In this document: one piece after another, positions 9,776-18,989 of the stretch | How the letters are laid out: each line of letters starts with the position of its first letter | How positions within the stretch are numbered: the first letter of the stretch is position 1 | Source: Serratia sp. FDAARGOS_506 | GTDB taxonomy: Bacteria > Pseudomonadota > Gammaproteobacteria > Enterobacterales > Enterobacteriaceae | Direction: 5' to 3' | DNA length: 64,000 bases | Assembly: GCF_003812745.1 (NCBI RefSeq) | Contig: NZ_CP033831.1 | Span: 1,922,001 to 1,986,000, forward strand | Notes under the pieces: generated by a model | The model's database searches: none | Told to the model about the DNA's origin: nothing | What the model saw: the letters and a program-made list of their open reading frames with translations, nothing else | Made by a program: the position numbers and the translations under genes

Positions 9776-11893
9776 TTGCTGACACCGATCATTCGCAAAT
9801 TCCAGTATGGCCAGCATACCGTCACCATCGAAACCGGTATGATGGCGCGTCAGGCCACCGCCGCCGTTATGGTGAGCATGGATGACACCGCCGTATTCGT
9901 TACCGTCGTTGGCCAGAAAAAAGCCAAGCCGGGCCAGAGTTTCTTCCCGCTGACCGTTAACTACCAAGAGCGTACCTACGCCGCCGGCCGTATCCCGGGC
10001 AGCTTCTTCCGTCGCGAAGGCCGTCCGAGCGAAGGCGAGACGCTGACTTCCCGTCTGATCGACCGTCCGATCCGTCCACTGTTCCCGGACAGCTTCCTGA
10101 ACGAAGTTCAGGTGATCGCGACCGTGGTTTCCGTTAACCCGCAGGTGAACCCGGACATCGTTGCGATGATCGGCGCTTCCGCAGCCCTGAGCCTGTCCGG
10201 TATTCCGTTCAACGGCCCAATCGGCGCAGCGCGCGTAGGTTACATCAACGACCAGTACGTGCTGAACCCGACGACTGACGAACTGAAAGAAAGCCGTCTG
10301 GATCTGGTGGTTGCCGGTACCGCGGGTGCGGTGCTGATGGTTGAATCCGAAGCGGACGTGCTGAGCGAAGACCAGATGCTGGGCGCCGTGGTATTCGGCC
10401 ACGACCAGCAGCAAGTGGTTATCGAAAACATCAATGCGCTGGTTGCTGAAGCCGGCAAACCGAAGTGGGATTGGCAGGCGCCTGCGGTCAACGAAGCGCT
10501 GCACGCGCGCGTGGCTGAACTGGCCGAAGCTCGCCTGGGCGACGCTTACCACATCACCGAGAAACAAGAGCGTTACGCTCAGGTAGACGCGATCAAAGAC
10601 AGCGTTGTTGAAACCCTGCTGGCGCAGGACGAGACTCTGGATGCCTCTGAAATTCAAGACATCCTGGGCAACGTTGAGAAAAACGTCGTGCGCAGCCGCG
10701 TACTGCGTGGCGAGCCGCGTATCGACGGCCGTGAAAAAGACATGATCCGTGGCCTGGACGTGCGCACCGGCGTACTGCCGCGTACCCACGGTTCCGCGCT
10801 GTTCACCCGTGGTGAAACTCAGGCGCTGGTTACCGCGACCCTGGGCACCGCGCGCGATGCGCAGAACCTGGACGAGCTGATGGGCGAGAAGACCGACAGC
10901 TTCCTGTTCCACTACAACTTCCCTCCATACTCCGTGGGCGAAACCGGCATGGTCGGTTCACCTAAGCGTCGTGAAATCGGTCACGGTCGCCTGGCAAAAC
11001 GCGGCGTATTGGCTATGATGCCTAAACCGGAAGATTTCCCGTACACGGTGCGTGTGGTTTCTGAAATCACCGAATCCAACGGTTCTTCTTCGATGGCCTC
11101 CGTGTGCGGCGCATCTCTGGCGCTGATGGACGCCGGTGTGCCAATCAAAGCCGCCGTTGCGGGTATCGCGATGGGCCTGGTGAAAGAAGCCGATAACTTT
11201 GTCGTTCTGTCTGACATTCTGGGTGACGAAGATCACCTGGGCGACATGGACTTCAAAGTGGCCGGTAGCCGCGACGGTATCACCGCGCTGCAGATGGACA
11301 TCAAAATCGAAGGCATCACCCGCGAAATCATGCAGGTGGCTCTGAACCAGGCCAAGGGCGCGCGTCTGCACATCCTGGGCGTGATGGAACAGGCTATCAG
11401 CACCCCGCGCGGCGATATCTCCGAATTCGCACCGCGTATTCATACTATCCGCATCAACCCGGATAAGATTAAAGACGTGATCGGTAAGGGCGGTTCCGTT
11501 ATCCGCGCGCTGACCGAAGAGACTGGCACTACCATCGAAATCGAAGATGATGGTACAGTTAAAATCGCTGCGACCGACGGTGAGAAGGCGAAATTCGCTA
11601 TCCGTCGTATCGAAGAGATCACGGCAGAGATCGAAGTGGGCCGTATCTACCAGGGTAAAGTGACCCGTATCGTTGATTTCGGCGCGTTCGTCGCCATCGG
11701 CGGTGGTAAAGAAGGTCTGGTACACATTTCTCAGATCGCCGACAAGCGCGTCGAGAAAGTGACCGACTATCTGCAGATGGGTCAGGAAGTGCCGGTTAAG
11801 GTACTGGAAGTTGACCGTCAGGGCCGCGTGCGTCTGAGCATCAAAGAAGCGATGGCGCCGGAAGCGGGTTCACCTGCGCCTGAAGCAGAATAA
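9776..11893 (+). CDS. pnp: Polyribonucleotide nucleotidyltransferase (PNPase)
   Basis: Trimeric phosphorolytic 3'-5' exoribonuclease of the RNA degradosome. TTG at 9776 is chosen: it gives [16 protein letters not shown], matching the E. coli TTG start, and follows AAGGA by seven bases; the GTG at 9728 would place a nonconserved extension in the regulatory leader. 705 residues with two RNase PH cores ([12 protein letters not shown] first, the catalytic DSSM-type region and GISMG-like segment second), a KH domain ([20 protein letters not shown]) and a C-terminal S1 domain ([18 protein letters not shown]). Confidence 0.97.
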   Translation: MLTPIIRKFQYGQHTVTIETGMMARQATAAVMVSMDDTAVFVTVVGQKKAKPGQSFFPLTVNYQERTYAAGRIPGSFFRREGRPSEGETLTSRLIDRPIRPLFPDSFLNEVQVIATVVSVNPQVNPDIVAMIGASAALSLSGIPFNGPIGAARVGYINDQYVLNPTTDELKESRLDLVVAGTAGAVLMVESEADVLSEDQMLGAVVFGHDQQQVVIENINALVAEAGKPKWDWQAPAVNEALHARVAELAEARLGDAYHITEKQERYAQVDAIKDSVVETLLAQDETLDASEIQDILGNVEKNVVRSRVLRGEPRIDGREKDMIRGLDVRTGVLPRTHGSALFTRGETQALVTATLGTARDAQNLDELMGEKTDSFLFHYNFPPYSVGETGMVGSPKRREIGHGRLAKRGVLAMMPKPEDFPYTVRVVSEITESNGSSSMASVCGASLALMDAGVPIKAAVAGIAMGLVKEADNFVVLSDILGDEDHLGDMDFKVAGSRDGITALQMDIKIEGITREIMQVALNQAKGARLHILGVMEQAISTPRGDISEFAPRIHTIRINPDKIKDVIGKGGSVIRALTEETGTTIEIEDDGTVKIAATDGEKAKFAIRRIEEITAEIEVGRIYQGKVTRIVDFGAFVAIGGGKEGLVHISQIADKRVEKVTDYLQMGQEVPVKVLEVDRQGRVRLSIKEAMAPEAGSPAPEAE

Positions 11894-11909
11894 CTGTATA
11901 GATAGTTTT

Positions 11910-11939
11910 ACAGCTCCCCGCCATGGGGTTGGGAGCTGT
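11910..11939 (+). terminator. Hairpin after pnp
   Basis: Nine-pair stem ACAGCTCCC (11910-11918) / GGGAGCTGT (11931-11939) just after the pnp stop. It lacks a T tract, so it may stabilise the pnp 3' end rather than terminate fully before nlpI. Confidence 0.5.
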
Positions 11940-12021
11940 TCGTATCGCGCGGGTAGGATGCCCGCGTATTAGCAAACGGAGGACAGGACGTTCATCCAAT
12001 GTTTGTCTTCGGGAGTGGGAA

Positions 12022-12906
12022 ATGAAGCCTTTCTTGCGCTGGTGTTACGTTGCGACAGCACTCATGCTGGCAGGATGCAGCAACCATGATTGGCGTAAAG
12101 ACGAAGTTTTGGCAATCCCGTTGCAGCCAACGTTGCAGCAGGAAGTGATCCTGGCGCGCATGGAACAAATTCTTGCCAGCCGGGCACTGACGGACGACGA
12201 ACGCGCACAGCTTTTATATGAGCGCGGTGTGCTGTATGATAGCCTCGGGTTACGTGCATTAGCGCGCAATGATTTCTCGCAGGCGCTGGCGATACGTCCC
12301 GACATGCCGGAAGTTTTCAACTACCTGGGCATTTACTTAACGCAGGCAGGCAATTTTGATGCTGCCTATGAAGCGTTTGATTCTGTACTAGAGCTTGATC
12401 CAACTTACAATTACGCGCGTTTAAACCGGGGCATCGCACTGTATTATGGCGGCCGCTTCCCGTTGGCGCAGGATGATCTGCAGGCGTTTTATCAAGACGA
12501 CCCAAACGATCCCTTCCGTTCGTTATGGCTGTATCTGGTGGAGCGAGAAATCGATCCCAAGAAGGCCGAGGTAGCGCTTCAGCAGCGCTATGACAAAGCG
12601 GACAGAGGGCAATGGGGATGGAATATTGTCGAATTCTACCTGGGCAAGATCAGCGAAAAAACGCTGATGGAACGCCTCAAGGCAGATGCAACGGATAACA
12701 CTTCGCTCGCTGAGCATCTCAGTGAAACTGACTTCTATTTGGGTAAACACTACCTGAGTCTGGGGGACAAGGACACCGCTTCGGCGCTGTTCAAACTGAC
12801 GGTGTCTAACAACGTTCACAACTTCGTTGAGCACCGCTATGCATTGTTGGAATTGGCGCTTTTGGGCCAAGAGCAAGACGACCTATCGGAATCGGACCAG
12901 CAATAG
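12022..12906 (+). CDS. nlpI: Lipoprotein NlpI (TPR adaptor)
   Basis: Outer-membrane lipoprotein adaptor that binds peptidoglycan hydrolases and, with protease Prc, controls MepS levels. The ATG at 12022 gives 294 residues, identical to E. coli; upstream in-frame codons are rejected because the signal peptide begins here. Lipobox LAGC puts the lipidated cysteine at residue 19. The mature part contains TPR helices (for example [20 protein letters not shown] and [20 protein letters not shown]). It sits between pnp and deaD as in E. coli. Confidence 0.97.
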   Translation: MKPFLRWCYVATALMLAGCSNHDWRKDEVLAIPLQPTLQQEVILARMEQILASRALTDDERAQLLYERGVLYDSLGLRALARNDFSQALAIRPDMPEVFNYLGIYLTQAGNFDAAYEAFDSVLELDPTYNYARLNRGIALYYGGRFPLAQDDLQAFYQDDPNDPFRSLWLYLVEREIDPKKAEVALQQRYDKADRGQWGWNIVEFYLGKISEKTLMERLKADATDNTSLAEHLSETDFYLGKHYLSLGDKDTASALFKLTVSNNVHNFVEHRYALLELALLGQEQDDLSESDQQ

Positions 12907-12920
12907 CTGACGAACACCTC

Positions 12921-13044
12921 TACCCAATAGATTTTAAGTTGCGGCAAGGCGGCAATCGAACGAATCCCTGGGAGCTTAGTTCACTAAGTGACGAGGGTGA
13001 GGGAGAGCAGCCAACGCAGCGGCAGCTTGAAAGATGAAGGGTAA
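12921..13044 (+). repeat. ERIC element, copy 1
   Basis: A 124-base imperfect palindrome in the nlpI-yrbN gap with ERIC landmarks: CCTGGGAGCTTAG, CACTAAGTGACGAGGGTGAG, CAGCCAACGCAGC and a terminal CTTGAAAGATGAAGGGTA. It is in the forward consensus orientation and more diverged in its left half than the other two copies. It is non-coding and may form a cruciform or long RNA hairpin in an nlpI read-through transcript. Confidence 0.85.
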
Positions 13045-13146
13045 TCAGCCTGATGAACATTGGTTTTACACCAAAGTTATCGCCTTCACGGGCGAGGGCT
13101 TTTTTGTTCGTTTTATAATCTAATTTGAGCCGGTTCACACTTTTCA

Positions 13147-13227
13147 ATGAAAATGACTGAAAATTTTCTCGACGAGTTATGTAGACTGGCTGCCATTATT
13201 AATGAGGCACGTGTACATGACGACTGA
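13147..13227 (+). CDS. yrbN: YrbN small protein (26 aa) overlapping deaD
   Basis: An ATG at 13147 opens a 26-codon frame, beginning [16 protein letters not shown] and ending ARVHDD before TGA at 13225. It closely resembles the E. coli small protein YrbN, encoded in the same place. Its last 11 bases overlap the deaD start, so translation of yrbN and deaD is probably coupled. Function is unknown; conservation of sequence and position supports it as a real gene and possibly a leader that tunes the cold-shock helicase. Confidence 0.85.
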   Translation: MKMTENFLDELCRLAAIINEARVHDD

Positions 13228-15139
13228 GTTTGAAACCTCTTTTGCTGATCTGGGGCTGTCTGCTCCAATCATTTCCGCCCTGAACGATCTGGGCTATGAA
13301 AAACCATCTCCGATCCAGGCTGAGTGTATTCCTCACCTGTTGAACGGCCGCGACGTGCTGGGTATGGCACAGACCGGTAGTGGTAAAACTGCAGCGTTCT
13401 CGCTGCCGCTGCTGCACAACCTGCAGGCAGACCTGAAAGCACCTCAGATCCTGGTGCTGGCACCGACCCGCGAACTGGCGGTTCAGGTTGCTGAAGCGAT
13501 GACCGATTTCTCCAAACACATGAACGGCGTCAACGTGGTAGCCCTGTACGGCGGCCAGCGTTACGACGTGCAGCTGCGCGCTCTGCGCCAGGGCCCGCAA
13601 ATCGTTGTGGGTACCCCAGGCCGCCTGCTGGACCACCTGAAGCGCGGCACCCTGAACCTCTCTAACCTGAGCGGTCTGGTGTTGGATGAAGCCGACGAAA
13701 TGCTGCGCATGGGCTTTATCGAAGACGTAGAAACCATCATGGCTGAGATCCCGGCTGAACATCAGACCGCGCTGTTCTCCGCCACCATGCCGGAAGCGAT
13801 CCGTCGCATCACCCGCCGCTTCATGAAAGAGCCGCAGGAAGTGCGCATCCAATCCAGCGTGACCACCCGTCCGGACATCAGCCAGAGCTACTGGTCGGTG
13901 TACGGCATGCGTAAAAACGAAGCGCTGGTGCGTTTCCTGGAAGCGGAAGACTTTGACGCGGCGATCATCTTCGTGCGTACCAAGAACGCGACCCTGGAAG
14001 TGGCCGAAGCGCTGGAGCGCAGCGGTTACAGCAGCGCCGCGCTGAACGGCGACATGAACCAGGCGTTGCGTGAGCAGACCCTGGAGCGCCTGAAAGACGG
14101 TCGTCTGGATATCCTGATCGCCACCGACGTTGCGGCCCGTGGCCTGGACGTTGAGCGCATCAGCCTGGTTGTCAACTACGACATCCCGATGGACTCCGAG
14201 TCTTACGTTCACCGTATCGGCCGTACCGGTCGTGCGGGCCGCGCCGGCCGCGCGCTGCTGTTCGTGGAAAACCGCGAACGCCGCCTGCTGCGCAACATTG
14301 AACGCACCATGAAGCTGACCATCCCTGAAGTGGAACTGCCGAACGCAGAACTGCTGGGCGAGCGTCGTCTGGCCAAGTTTGCCGCAAAAGTTCAGCAGCA
14401 GCTGGAAAGCAGCGATCTGGATCTGTACCGCGCACTGCTGACCAAACTGCAGCCGGAAGAAGAGCTGGATATGGAAACCCTGGCTGCAGCGCTGCTGAAA
14501 ATGGCACAGGGCGAACGTCCGCTGATCCTGCCGCCGGATCCGGTCTTCAAGCCGCGTCAGCGCCGCGAGTTCAACGACCGTGACGATCGTCGTGGCGACC
14601 GTCGCGACAGCCGCGATAGCCGTGACGGCGATCGTCCGCGTCGCGAACGTCGTGACGTTGGCGAAATGCAGCTGTACCGCATCGAAGTGGGCCGTGACGA
14701 TGGCGTAGAAGTGCGTCACATCGTTGGCGCTATCGCTAACGAAGGCGACATCAGCAGCCGTTACATCGGTAACATCAAGCTGTTCGCGTCCCACTCCACC
14801 ATCGAGCTGCCAAAAGGCATGCCGGGCGAGATCCTGAATCACTTCACTCGCACCCGCATCCTGAACAAGCCGATGAACATGCAACTGCTGGGCGATGCGC
14901 AGCCGTTCGAACGTCGCGAGCGTCGTGACGGTGGCAACGGCGGCGAGCGTCGTGGCAACGGTCGTCCGTTCAACGGCGAACGTCGCGAAGGCGGCCCACG
15001 TCGTTCCTTCGGCGAACGTCGTGAAGGCGGCAACGGCGGCGAGCGTCGTGGCGGTAACTACAACCGCGACGGCAAACCGGCCCCACGTCGTGATGACGGC
15101 GCACCGGCAGCACCACGTCGTCGTTTCGGCGACGCGTAA
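13217..15139 (+). CDS. deaD: Cold-shock DEAD-box RNA helicase DeaD/CsdA
   Basis: ATP-dependent RNA helicase for 50S assembly and mRNA decay at low temperature. The ATG at 13217 gives 640 residues starting [17 protein letters not shown]. Helicase motifs seen: [48 protein letters not shown] and [12 protein letters not shown] DbpA-like RNA-binding domain follows, then an Arg/Gly-rich tail with GERR/GGNGG repeats and PRRRFGDA. The start codon lies inside yrbN. A strong terminator follows. Confidence 0.97.
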   Translation: MTTEFETSFADLGLSAPIISALNDLGYEKPSPIQAECIPHLLNGRDVLGMAQTGSGKTAAFSLPLLHNLQADLKAPQILVLAPTRELAVQVAEAMTDFSKHMNGVNVVALYGGQRYDVQLRALRQGPQIVVGTPGRLLDHLKRGTLNLSNLSGLVLDEADEMLRMGFIEDVETIMAEIPAEHQTALFSATMPEAIRRITRRFMKEPQEVRIQSSVTTRPDISQSYWSVYGMRKNEALVRFLEAEDFDAAIIFVRTKNATLEVAEALERSGYSSAALNGDMNQALREQTLERLKDGRLDILIATDVAARGLDVERISLVVNYDIPMDSESYVHRIGRTGRAGRAGRALLFVENRERRLLRNIERTMKLTIPEVELPNAELLGERRLAKFAAKVQQQLESSDLDLYRALLTKLQPEEELDMETLAAALLKMAQGERPLILPPDPVFKPRQRREFNDRDDRRGDRRDSRDSRDGDRPRRERRDVGEMQLYRIEVGRDDGVEVRHIVGAIANEGDISSRYIGNIKLFASHSTIELPKGMPGEILNHFTRTRILNKPMNMQLLGDAQPFERRERRDGGNGGERRGNGRPFNGERREGGPRRSFGERREGGNGGERRGGNYNRDGKPAPRRDDGAPAAPRRRFGDA

Positions 15140-15172
15140 TCGCTGATTTGCCGTTCGCGGTGAAGCGCTCTG

Positions 15173-15200
15173 AAAAACCAGCCTGCGGGCTGGTTTTTTT
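15173..15200 (+). terminator. deaD terminator
   Basis: Eleven-pair stem AAAAACCAGCC (15173-15183) / GGCTGGTTTTT (15188-15198) with TGCG loop and a continuing T run. Canonical intrinsic terminator for deaD. Confidence 0.95.
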
Positions 15201-15285
15201 ATGCCTGAAAGTTGCCGTCAAACGTCCCTGAATGGCGTATCATTCATAAGGTTTTTTCTTACGGATGATATGCACGGGAGATGCC

Positions 15286-16500
15286 ATGAGTTGGCAGCAG
15301 TTCAAATCTCAATACCTGGTGCGCTTTTGGGCGCCGCTGCCGGCGGTGGTCGCCGCCGGGATCCTTTCTACCTACTACTTCGGCATGACCGGCACCTTCT
15401 GGGCGGTGACCGGTGAGTTCACCCGCTGGGGCGGCCATGTGCTGCAGTGGTTCGGCCTGCACCCCGAGCAGTGGGGCTATTTCAAGGTTATCGGCCTGCA
15501 GGGCACGCCGCTGGAGCGCATCGACGGGCGCATGATCATCGGCATGTTTGCCGGCTGCATCGCCGCCGCGCTGTGGGCCAACAACATCAAGCTGCGCCAG
15601 CCGCAGCACCGCATTCGCATCGTGCAGGCGCTGCTGGGCGGCATCATCGCCGGCTTCGGTGCGCGCCTGGCGATGGGCTGCAACCTGGCGGCGTTCTTCA
15701 CCGGCATTCCGCAGTTTTCGCTGCACGCCTGGTTCTTCGCGCTGGCGACCGCCGCGGGTTCGTACTTCGGCGCCAAATTCACGCTGCTGCCGATGTTCCG
15801 CATCCCGGTCAAATTACAAAAGGTGAAGGCTGCCGCGCCGCTGACGCAGAACCCTGAGCAGGCGCGCCGCCGCTTCCGGTTGGGCATGGCGGTCTTCGGC
15901 CTGGCGGTGGCCTGGTCGCTGTGGACGCTGTTCGATGCGCCGAAGCTTGGCATCGCCATGCTGTTCGGCATCGGCTTCGGTCTGCTGATCGAGCGCGCAC
16001 AAATCTGCTTTACCTCGGCGTTCCGCGATCTGTGGATCACCGGCCGCACCCACATGGCGAAAGCCATCATCATCGGCATGGCGGTGAGTGCCATCGGTAT
16101 TTTCAGCTATGTGCAGCTCGGCGTGGCGCCGAAGATCATGTGGGCCGGCCCGAATGCGGTGCTGGGCGGCTTGCTGTTCGGCTTCGGCATCGTGCTGGCC
16201 GGCGGTTGCGAGACCGGCTGGATGTACCGCGCGGTGGAAGGGCAGGTGCACTACTGGTGGGTTGGGCTGGGCAACATCATCGGCGCCACGCTGTTGGCCT
16301 ATTACTGGGACGATCTGGCGCCGGCGCTGGCGACTGACTACGACAAGATCAACCTGCTCGACACCTTCGGCCCGATCGGTGGCCTGCTGGTGACCTACCT
16401 GCTGCTGGCGCTGGCCTTTGCCGCCATGCTGTGGTGGGAGAAACGCTTTTTCCGCGCCCGGCCTGAGGCGCAGGTGGTGAATTTGAGGAGCATGCCATGA
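15286..16500 (+). CDS. yedE: YedE, YeeE/YedE-family transporter
   Basis: Multi-pass inner-membrane protein of the YeeE/YedE family; relatives import thiosulfate, and YedE has been linked to selenium metabolism, so the substrate here is inferred only. The ATG at 15286 gives 404 residues beginning MSWQQFKSQYLVRFWAP. There are about ten hydrophobic segments and two repeats with conserved cysteines, RLAMGCNLAAFFTG and LAGGCETGWMYRAVEGQ. It overlaps yedF as ATGA, so the pair acts together. In E. coli the deaD neighbour here is mtr, and yedEF lies elsewhere. Confidence 0.92.
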   Translation: MSWQQFKSQYLVRFWAPLPAVVAAGILSTYYFGMTGTFWAVTGEFTRWGGHVLQWFGLHPEQWGYFKVIGLQGTPLERIDGRMIIGMFAGCIAAALWANNIKLRQPQHRIRIVQALLGGIIAGFGARLAMGCNLAAFFTGIPQFSLHAWFFALATAAGSYFGAKFTLLPMFRIPVKLQKVKAAAPLTQNPEQARRRFRLGMAVFGLAVAWSLWTLFDAPKLGIAMLFGIGFGLLIERAQICFTSAFRDLWITGRTHMAKAIIIGMAVSAIGIFSYVQLGVAPKIMWAGPNAVLGGLLFGFGIVLAGGCETGWMYRAVEGQVHYWWVGLGNIIGATLLAYYWDDLAPALATDYDKINLLDTFGPIGGLLVTYLLLALAFAAMLWWEKRFFRARPEAQVVNLRSMP

Positions 16501-16736
16501 AAGAGACCGCGATAGTGCCGGACTACCGGCTGGACATGCTGGGCGAGCCTTGCCCGTACCCGGCGGTGGCGACGCTGGAGGCGATGCCGCAGCTGAAGCC
16601 GGGGGAAATTCTGGAGGTGATCAGCGATTGCCCACAGTCGATCAACAACATTCCGCTCGACGCGCGCAACCATGGCTACAAGGTGCTGGATATCCAACAG
16701 GATGGGCCGACCATCCGCTATCTGATCCAGCGTTAA
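16497..16736 (+). CDS. yedF: YedF, TusA-family sulfur/selenium carrier
   Basis: 79-residue TusA/SirA-fold protein. The CPxP-type motif GEPCPYP places the reactive cysteine at residue 19, expected to carry persulfide or selenide. The C-terminal DARNHGYKVLDIQQDGPTI block matches E. coli YedF. The start overlaps the yedE stop by four bases (ATGA), implying translational coupling with a membrane transporter that hands over its substrate. Followed by a good terminator. Confidence 0.92.
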   Translation: MKETAIVPDYRLDMLGEPCPYPAVATLEAMPQLKPGEILEVISDCPQSINNIPLDARNHGYKVLDIQQDGPTIRYLIQR

Positions 16737-16742
16737 CGCCGA

Positions 16743-16767
16743 GGCGGTGGGGTTCCCACCGCCTTTT
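16743..16767 (+). terminator. yedEF terminator
   Basis: Stem GGCGGTGG (16743-16750) / CCACCGCC (16756-16763), five-base loop, then TTTT. It lies between convergent yedF and yhbW. Confidence 0.85.
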
Positions 16768-16773
16768 CGCGTT

Positions 16774-17787
16774 TTATCCCTTCACGACGTCGCCTTTCAC
16801 TCCGGCGACAATCTCGAACGAACGCAGCCGCGCCTGATGATCGAAGATCTGGCCGTTGACCATGATCTCGTCGGCATCGGTTTCACGCCGCAGCGTTTGC
16901 AGCCCGTGGCGCACGGTTTTTTCATCGCCGACGATCGACATCCGCAGCGCCTGCTCGACGCCGTATTGCTCACCGGCGGTCCACAGCGCGTGGATGTTCT
17001 CCACCGGCGGCGGCAGCGGGCCAGGCGAACCGCGGCGCAGATTGATGAACTGTTGCTGCATCGAGCTGAACAGGAAGCGCGCATCGTTATCGCTGTCGGC
17101 GGCGATCACGTTGACGCACACCATGGCGTGCGGCAGCGCCAGCTGTTTGGACGGTTTGAAGTTCTCGCGGTACAGCTGCAGCGCCTGGAACAGCATATCC
17201 GGGGCGAAGTGTGAAGCGAAGGCGAACGGCAGGCCGAGCTGCGCCGCCAACTGAGCGCTGTAGAGGCTGGAGCCGAGCAGCCAGAGCGGCACGTGCAGCC
17301 CTTGGCCGGGCACCGCCTGCACCGGTTGGCCGGGCTGCGCGTCGCAGAAATAGTTTTGCAGCTCCTGCACGTCGCGCGGGAAGGTATCCACATCGCCGGA
17401 CAGGTGGCGGCGCAACGCCATCATGGTGCGCTGATCGGTGCCGGGCGCGCGGCCCAGCCCCAGATCGATGCGGCCGGGATAGAGCGATTCCAGCGTGCCG
17501 AACTGCTCGGCGATCACCAGCGGCGCATGGTTCGGCAACATCACGCCGCCGGAGCCGAGGCGAATGCTCTGGGTGCCGGCGGCCAAATAGCCCAGCAGCA
17601 CCGAGGTGGCGGCGCTGCCGATGCCGGTCATGTTGTGGTGCTCGGCCAGCCAGTAACGCTGGTAGCCCCAGCGTTCGGCATGCTGCGCCAAATCCAGCGA
17701 ACAGTGGAAAGCGTCGCGCGCTTTGGCCCCTTGCGGGATTGGCGATAAATCCAGTACCGACAGCGGTACGGCAGTGTTTTCAGTCAT
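16774..17787 (-). CDS. yhbW: YhbW, luciferase-like monooxygenase family protein
   Basis: Flavin-dependent LLM-family (bacterial luciferase fold) protein of unknown substrate. The ATG at 17787 is preferred: it gives 337 residues beginning [18 protein letters not shown], near the E. coli length, with GGA about ten bases upstream; codons up to 17802 have no Shine-Dalgarno. Conserved segments are [26 protein letters not shown] and [15 protein letters not shown]. It converges with yedF and is divergent from the HlyD operon. Confidence 0.93.
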   Translation of the reverse strand: MTENTAVPLSVLDLSPIPQGAKARDAFHCSLDLAQHAERWGYQRYWLAEHHNMTGIGSAATSVLLGYLAAGTQSIRLGSGGVMLPNHAPLVIAEQFGTLESLYPGRIDLGLGRAPGTDQRTMMALRRHLSGDVDTFPRDVQELQNYFCDAQPGQPVQAVPGQGLHVPLWLLGSSLYSAQLAAQLGLPFAFASHFAPDMLFQALQLYRENFKPSKQLALPHAMVCVNVIAADSDNDARFLFSSMQQQFINLRRGSPGPLPPPVENIHALWTAGEQYGVEQALRMSIVGDEKTVRHGLQTLRRETDADEIMVNGQIFDHQARLRSFEIVAGVKGDVVKG

Positions 17788-17859
17788 GACATCGTCCATC
17801 AAAGAGTGGATCGCTTAAAGGGCGATTGCAGGAATCTGCATACCAAAAAGCCGAAAATG

Positions 17860-17882
17860 ATGCTTTTTAGTGTTAAAAGCAT
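17860..17882. promoter_or_regulatory. Inverted repeat between yhbW and the HlyD operon
   Basis: ATGCTTTT (17860-17867) and AAAAGCAT (17875-17882) form perfect 8-bp arms with a seven-base centre, in an AT-rich divergent promoter region. It could be an operator for either direction. The binding protein is unknown. Confidence 0.4.
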
Positions 17883-17967
17883 AATCCAATTTATAGTTAT
17901 AAAAGAGGAGATATGTGCTTGTGATATCCTCATGAGTGCAATGGTGTTTTTTGGAGCAATTTGAGAC

Positions 17968-18018
17968 ATGGAAATGATGATCCCCGCCCGCCGCTTACCG
18001 TTCCGGGAGCCGATATAA
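17968..18018 (+). CDS. Putative 16-aa leader ORF coupled to HlyD-family gene
   Basis: ATG at 17968 reads MEMMIPARRLPFREPI and stops at TAA 18016-18018, whose last A is the first base of the downstream ATG (TAATG). That overlap suggests translational coupling with the adaptor gene, with the GGGAG used by the downstream gene inside the small ORF. No known peptide is recognised and the upstream GGAG spacing is long (about 12), so it may be fortuitous. Confidence 0.35.
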   Translation: MEMMIPARRLPFREPI

Positions 18019-18989
18019 TGAAAAAAAAGACGTTGTTTACCCTGTTGCTGATGATGGTGGCGATCGCATTGGCGATCCTGTTCCGCGCGCACAATCAGGA
18101 TCTGTTATTGCAGGGTGAAGTGGATGCCCCCGAAGTGATCGTCGCTTCCAAAGCGAAAGGCCGGGTGGTTGAACGCCTGATCGAACGTGGCGACGACGTG
18201 AAAAGCGGCCAGCTGATTATCCAGCTCGACAGCCCCGAACTGATGGCGCAGTTGCGCTCCGCGCAGGCGACGCGCGACGAGGCCAAGGCGCAGCTCGAAC
18301 TGTCGCTGCACGGTACCCGTGAAGAAAGCATCCGCAACCTGCGCGCTAATCTGGCGCAGGCCGAGGCGCAGTACCGCAACGCGCAAAACGATTACAACCG
18401 CAACCTGAGCGTGGCAGGCAAAGGCTATATCTCGAAGTCCGAGCTGGACGCTTCGCGCCGGGCACGCGACACCGCCTTCCAGCAGGTGCAGGCGGCCAAG
18501 GCCAACCTGGATGAAGGCATCAACGGCGACCGCGTCGAGCAACGGCAACAATACGCGGCGGCGCTGCGGGCGGCGGAAGAGAACCTGCTGCAGATCCAGG
18601 CGCAGAGCGACGATCTGCAGGTGAAAGCGCCGGTGGATGGCGAAGTGGGGCCGATTCCGGCCGAAGTGGGCGAGCTGCTGAACGCCGGCAGCCCGCTGGT
18701 GACGCTGATCCGGGTGCCGGACGCCTACTTCGTGTTTAACCTGCGCGAAGACATCCTGGCCCACGTGCGCAAAGGCGACAAGGTCAAGCTGCGGGTGCCG
18801 GCGCTGAAGGACAAAATGATCGACACCGAGGTGCGCTACATCGCGCCGCTGGGGGATTACGCCACCAAACGCGCCACCCGCGCCACCGGCGACTTCGACC
18901 TGAAAACCTTCGAAGTGCGCCTGTATCCGTCACAGCCGGTGGACGGCCTGCGTCCGGGGATGAGCACCTTATGGCAATGGAAAGAGTAA
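18018..18989 (+). CDS. HlyD-family periplasmic adaptor (membrane fusion protein)
   Basis: 323 residues from ATG 18018, behind CCGGGAGCC. One N-terminal membrane anchor (about residues 4-24), a biotinyl-lipoyl-like half domain (ASKAKGRVVERLIERGDDVKSG), a long Ala/Gln/Glu-rich coiled coil (about 75-195), the second lipoyl half (VKAPVDGEVGPIPAEVGELLNAGSP) and a beta-barrel domain. It would bridge an inner-membrane permease to the outer membrane. It overlaps the next gene by 19 bases. Closest layout is YhiI/YbhG-type efflux; substrate unknown. Confidence 0.9.
   Translation: MKKKTLFTLLLMMVAIALAILFRAHNQDLLLQGEVDAPEVIVASKAKGRVVERLIERGDDVKSGQLIIQLDSPELMAQLRSAQATRDEAKAQLELSLHGTREESIRNLRANLAQAEAQYRNAQNDYNRNLSVAGKGYISKSELDASRRARDTAFQQVQAAKANLDEGINGDRVEQRQQYAAALRAAEENLLQIQAQSDDLQVKAPVDGEVGPIPAEVGELLNAGSPLVTLIRVPDAYFVFNLREDILAHVRKGDKVKLRVPALKDKMIDTEVRYIAPLGDYATKRATRATGDFDLKTFEVRLYPSQPVDGLRPGMSTLWQWKE

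Noticed and set aside
13199-14884. 561-codon minus-strand frame opposite deaD
   Set aside because: Mirror of the helicase coding sequence with no family motifs.
14890-15130. Repeated CGTCG/GGCGG pattern, possible DNA repeat or CRISPR-like array
   Set aside because: It is the Arg/Gly-rich coding tail of DeaD; units are irregular and in frame.
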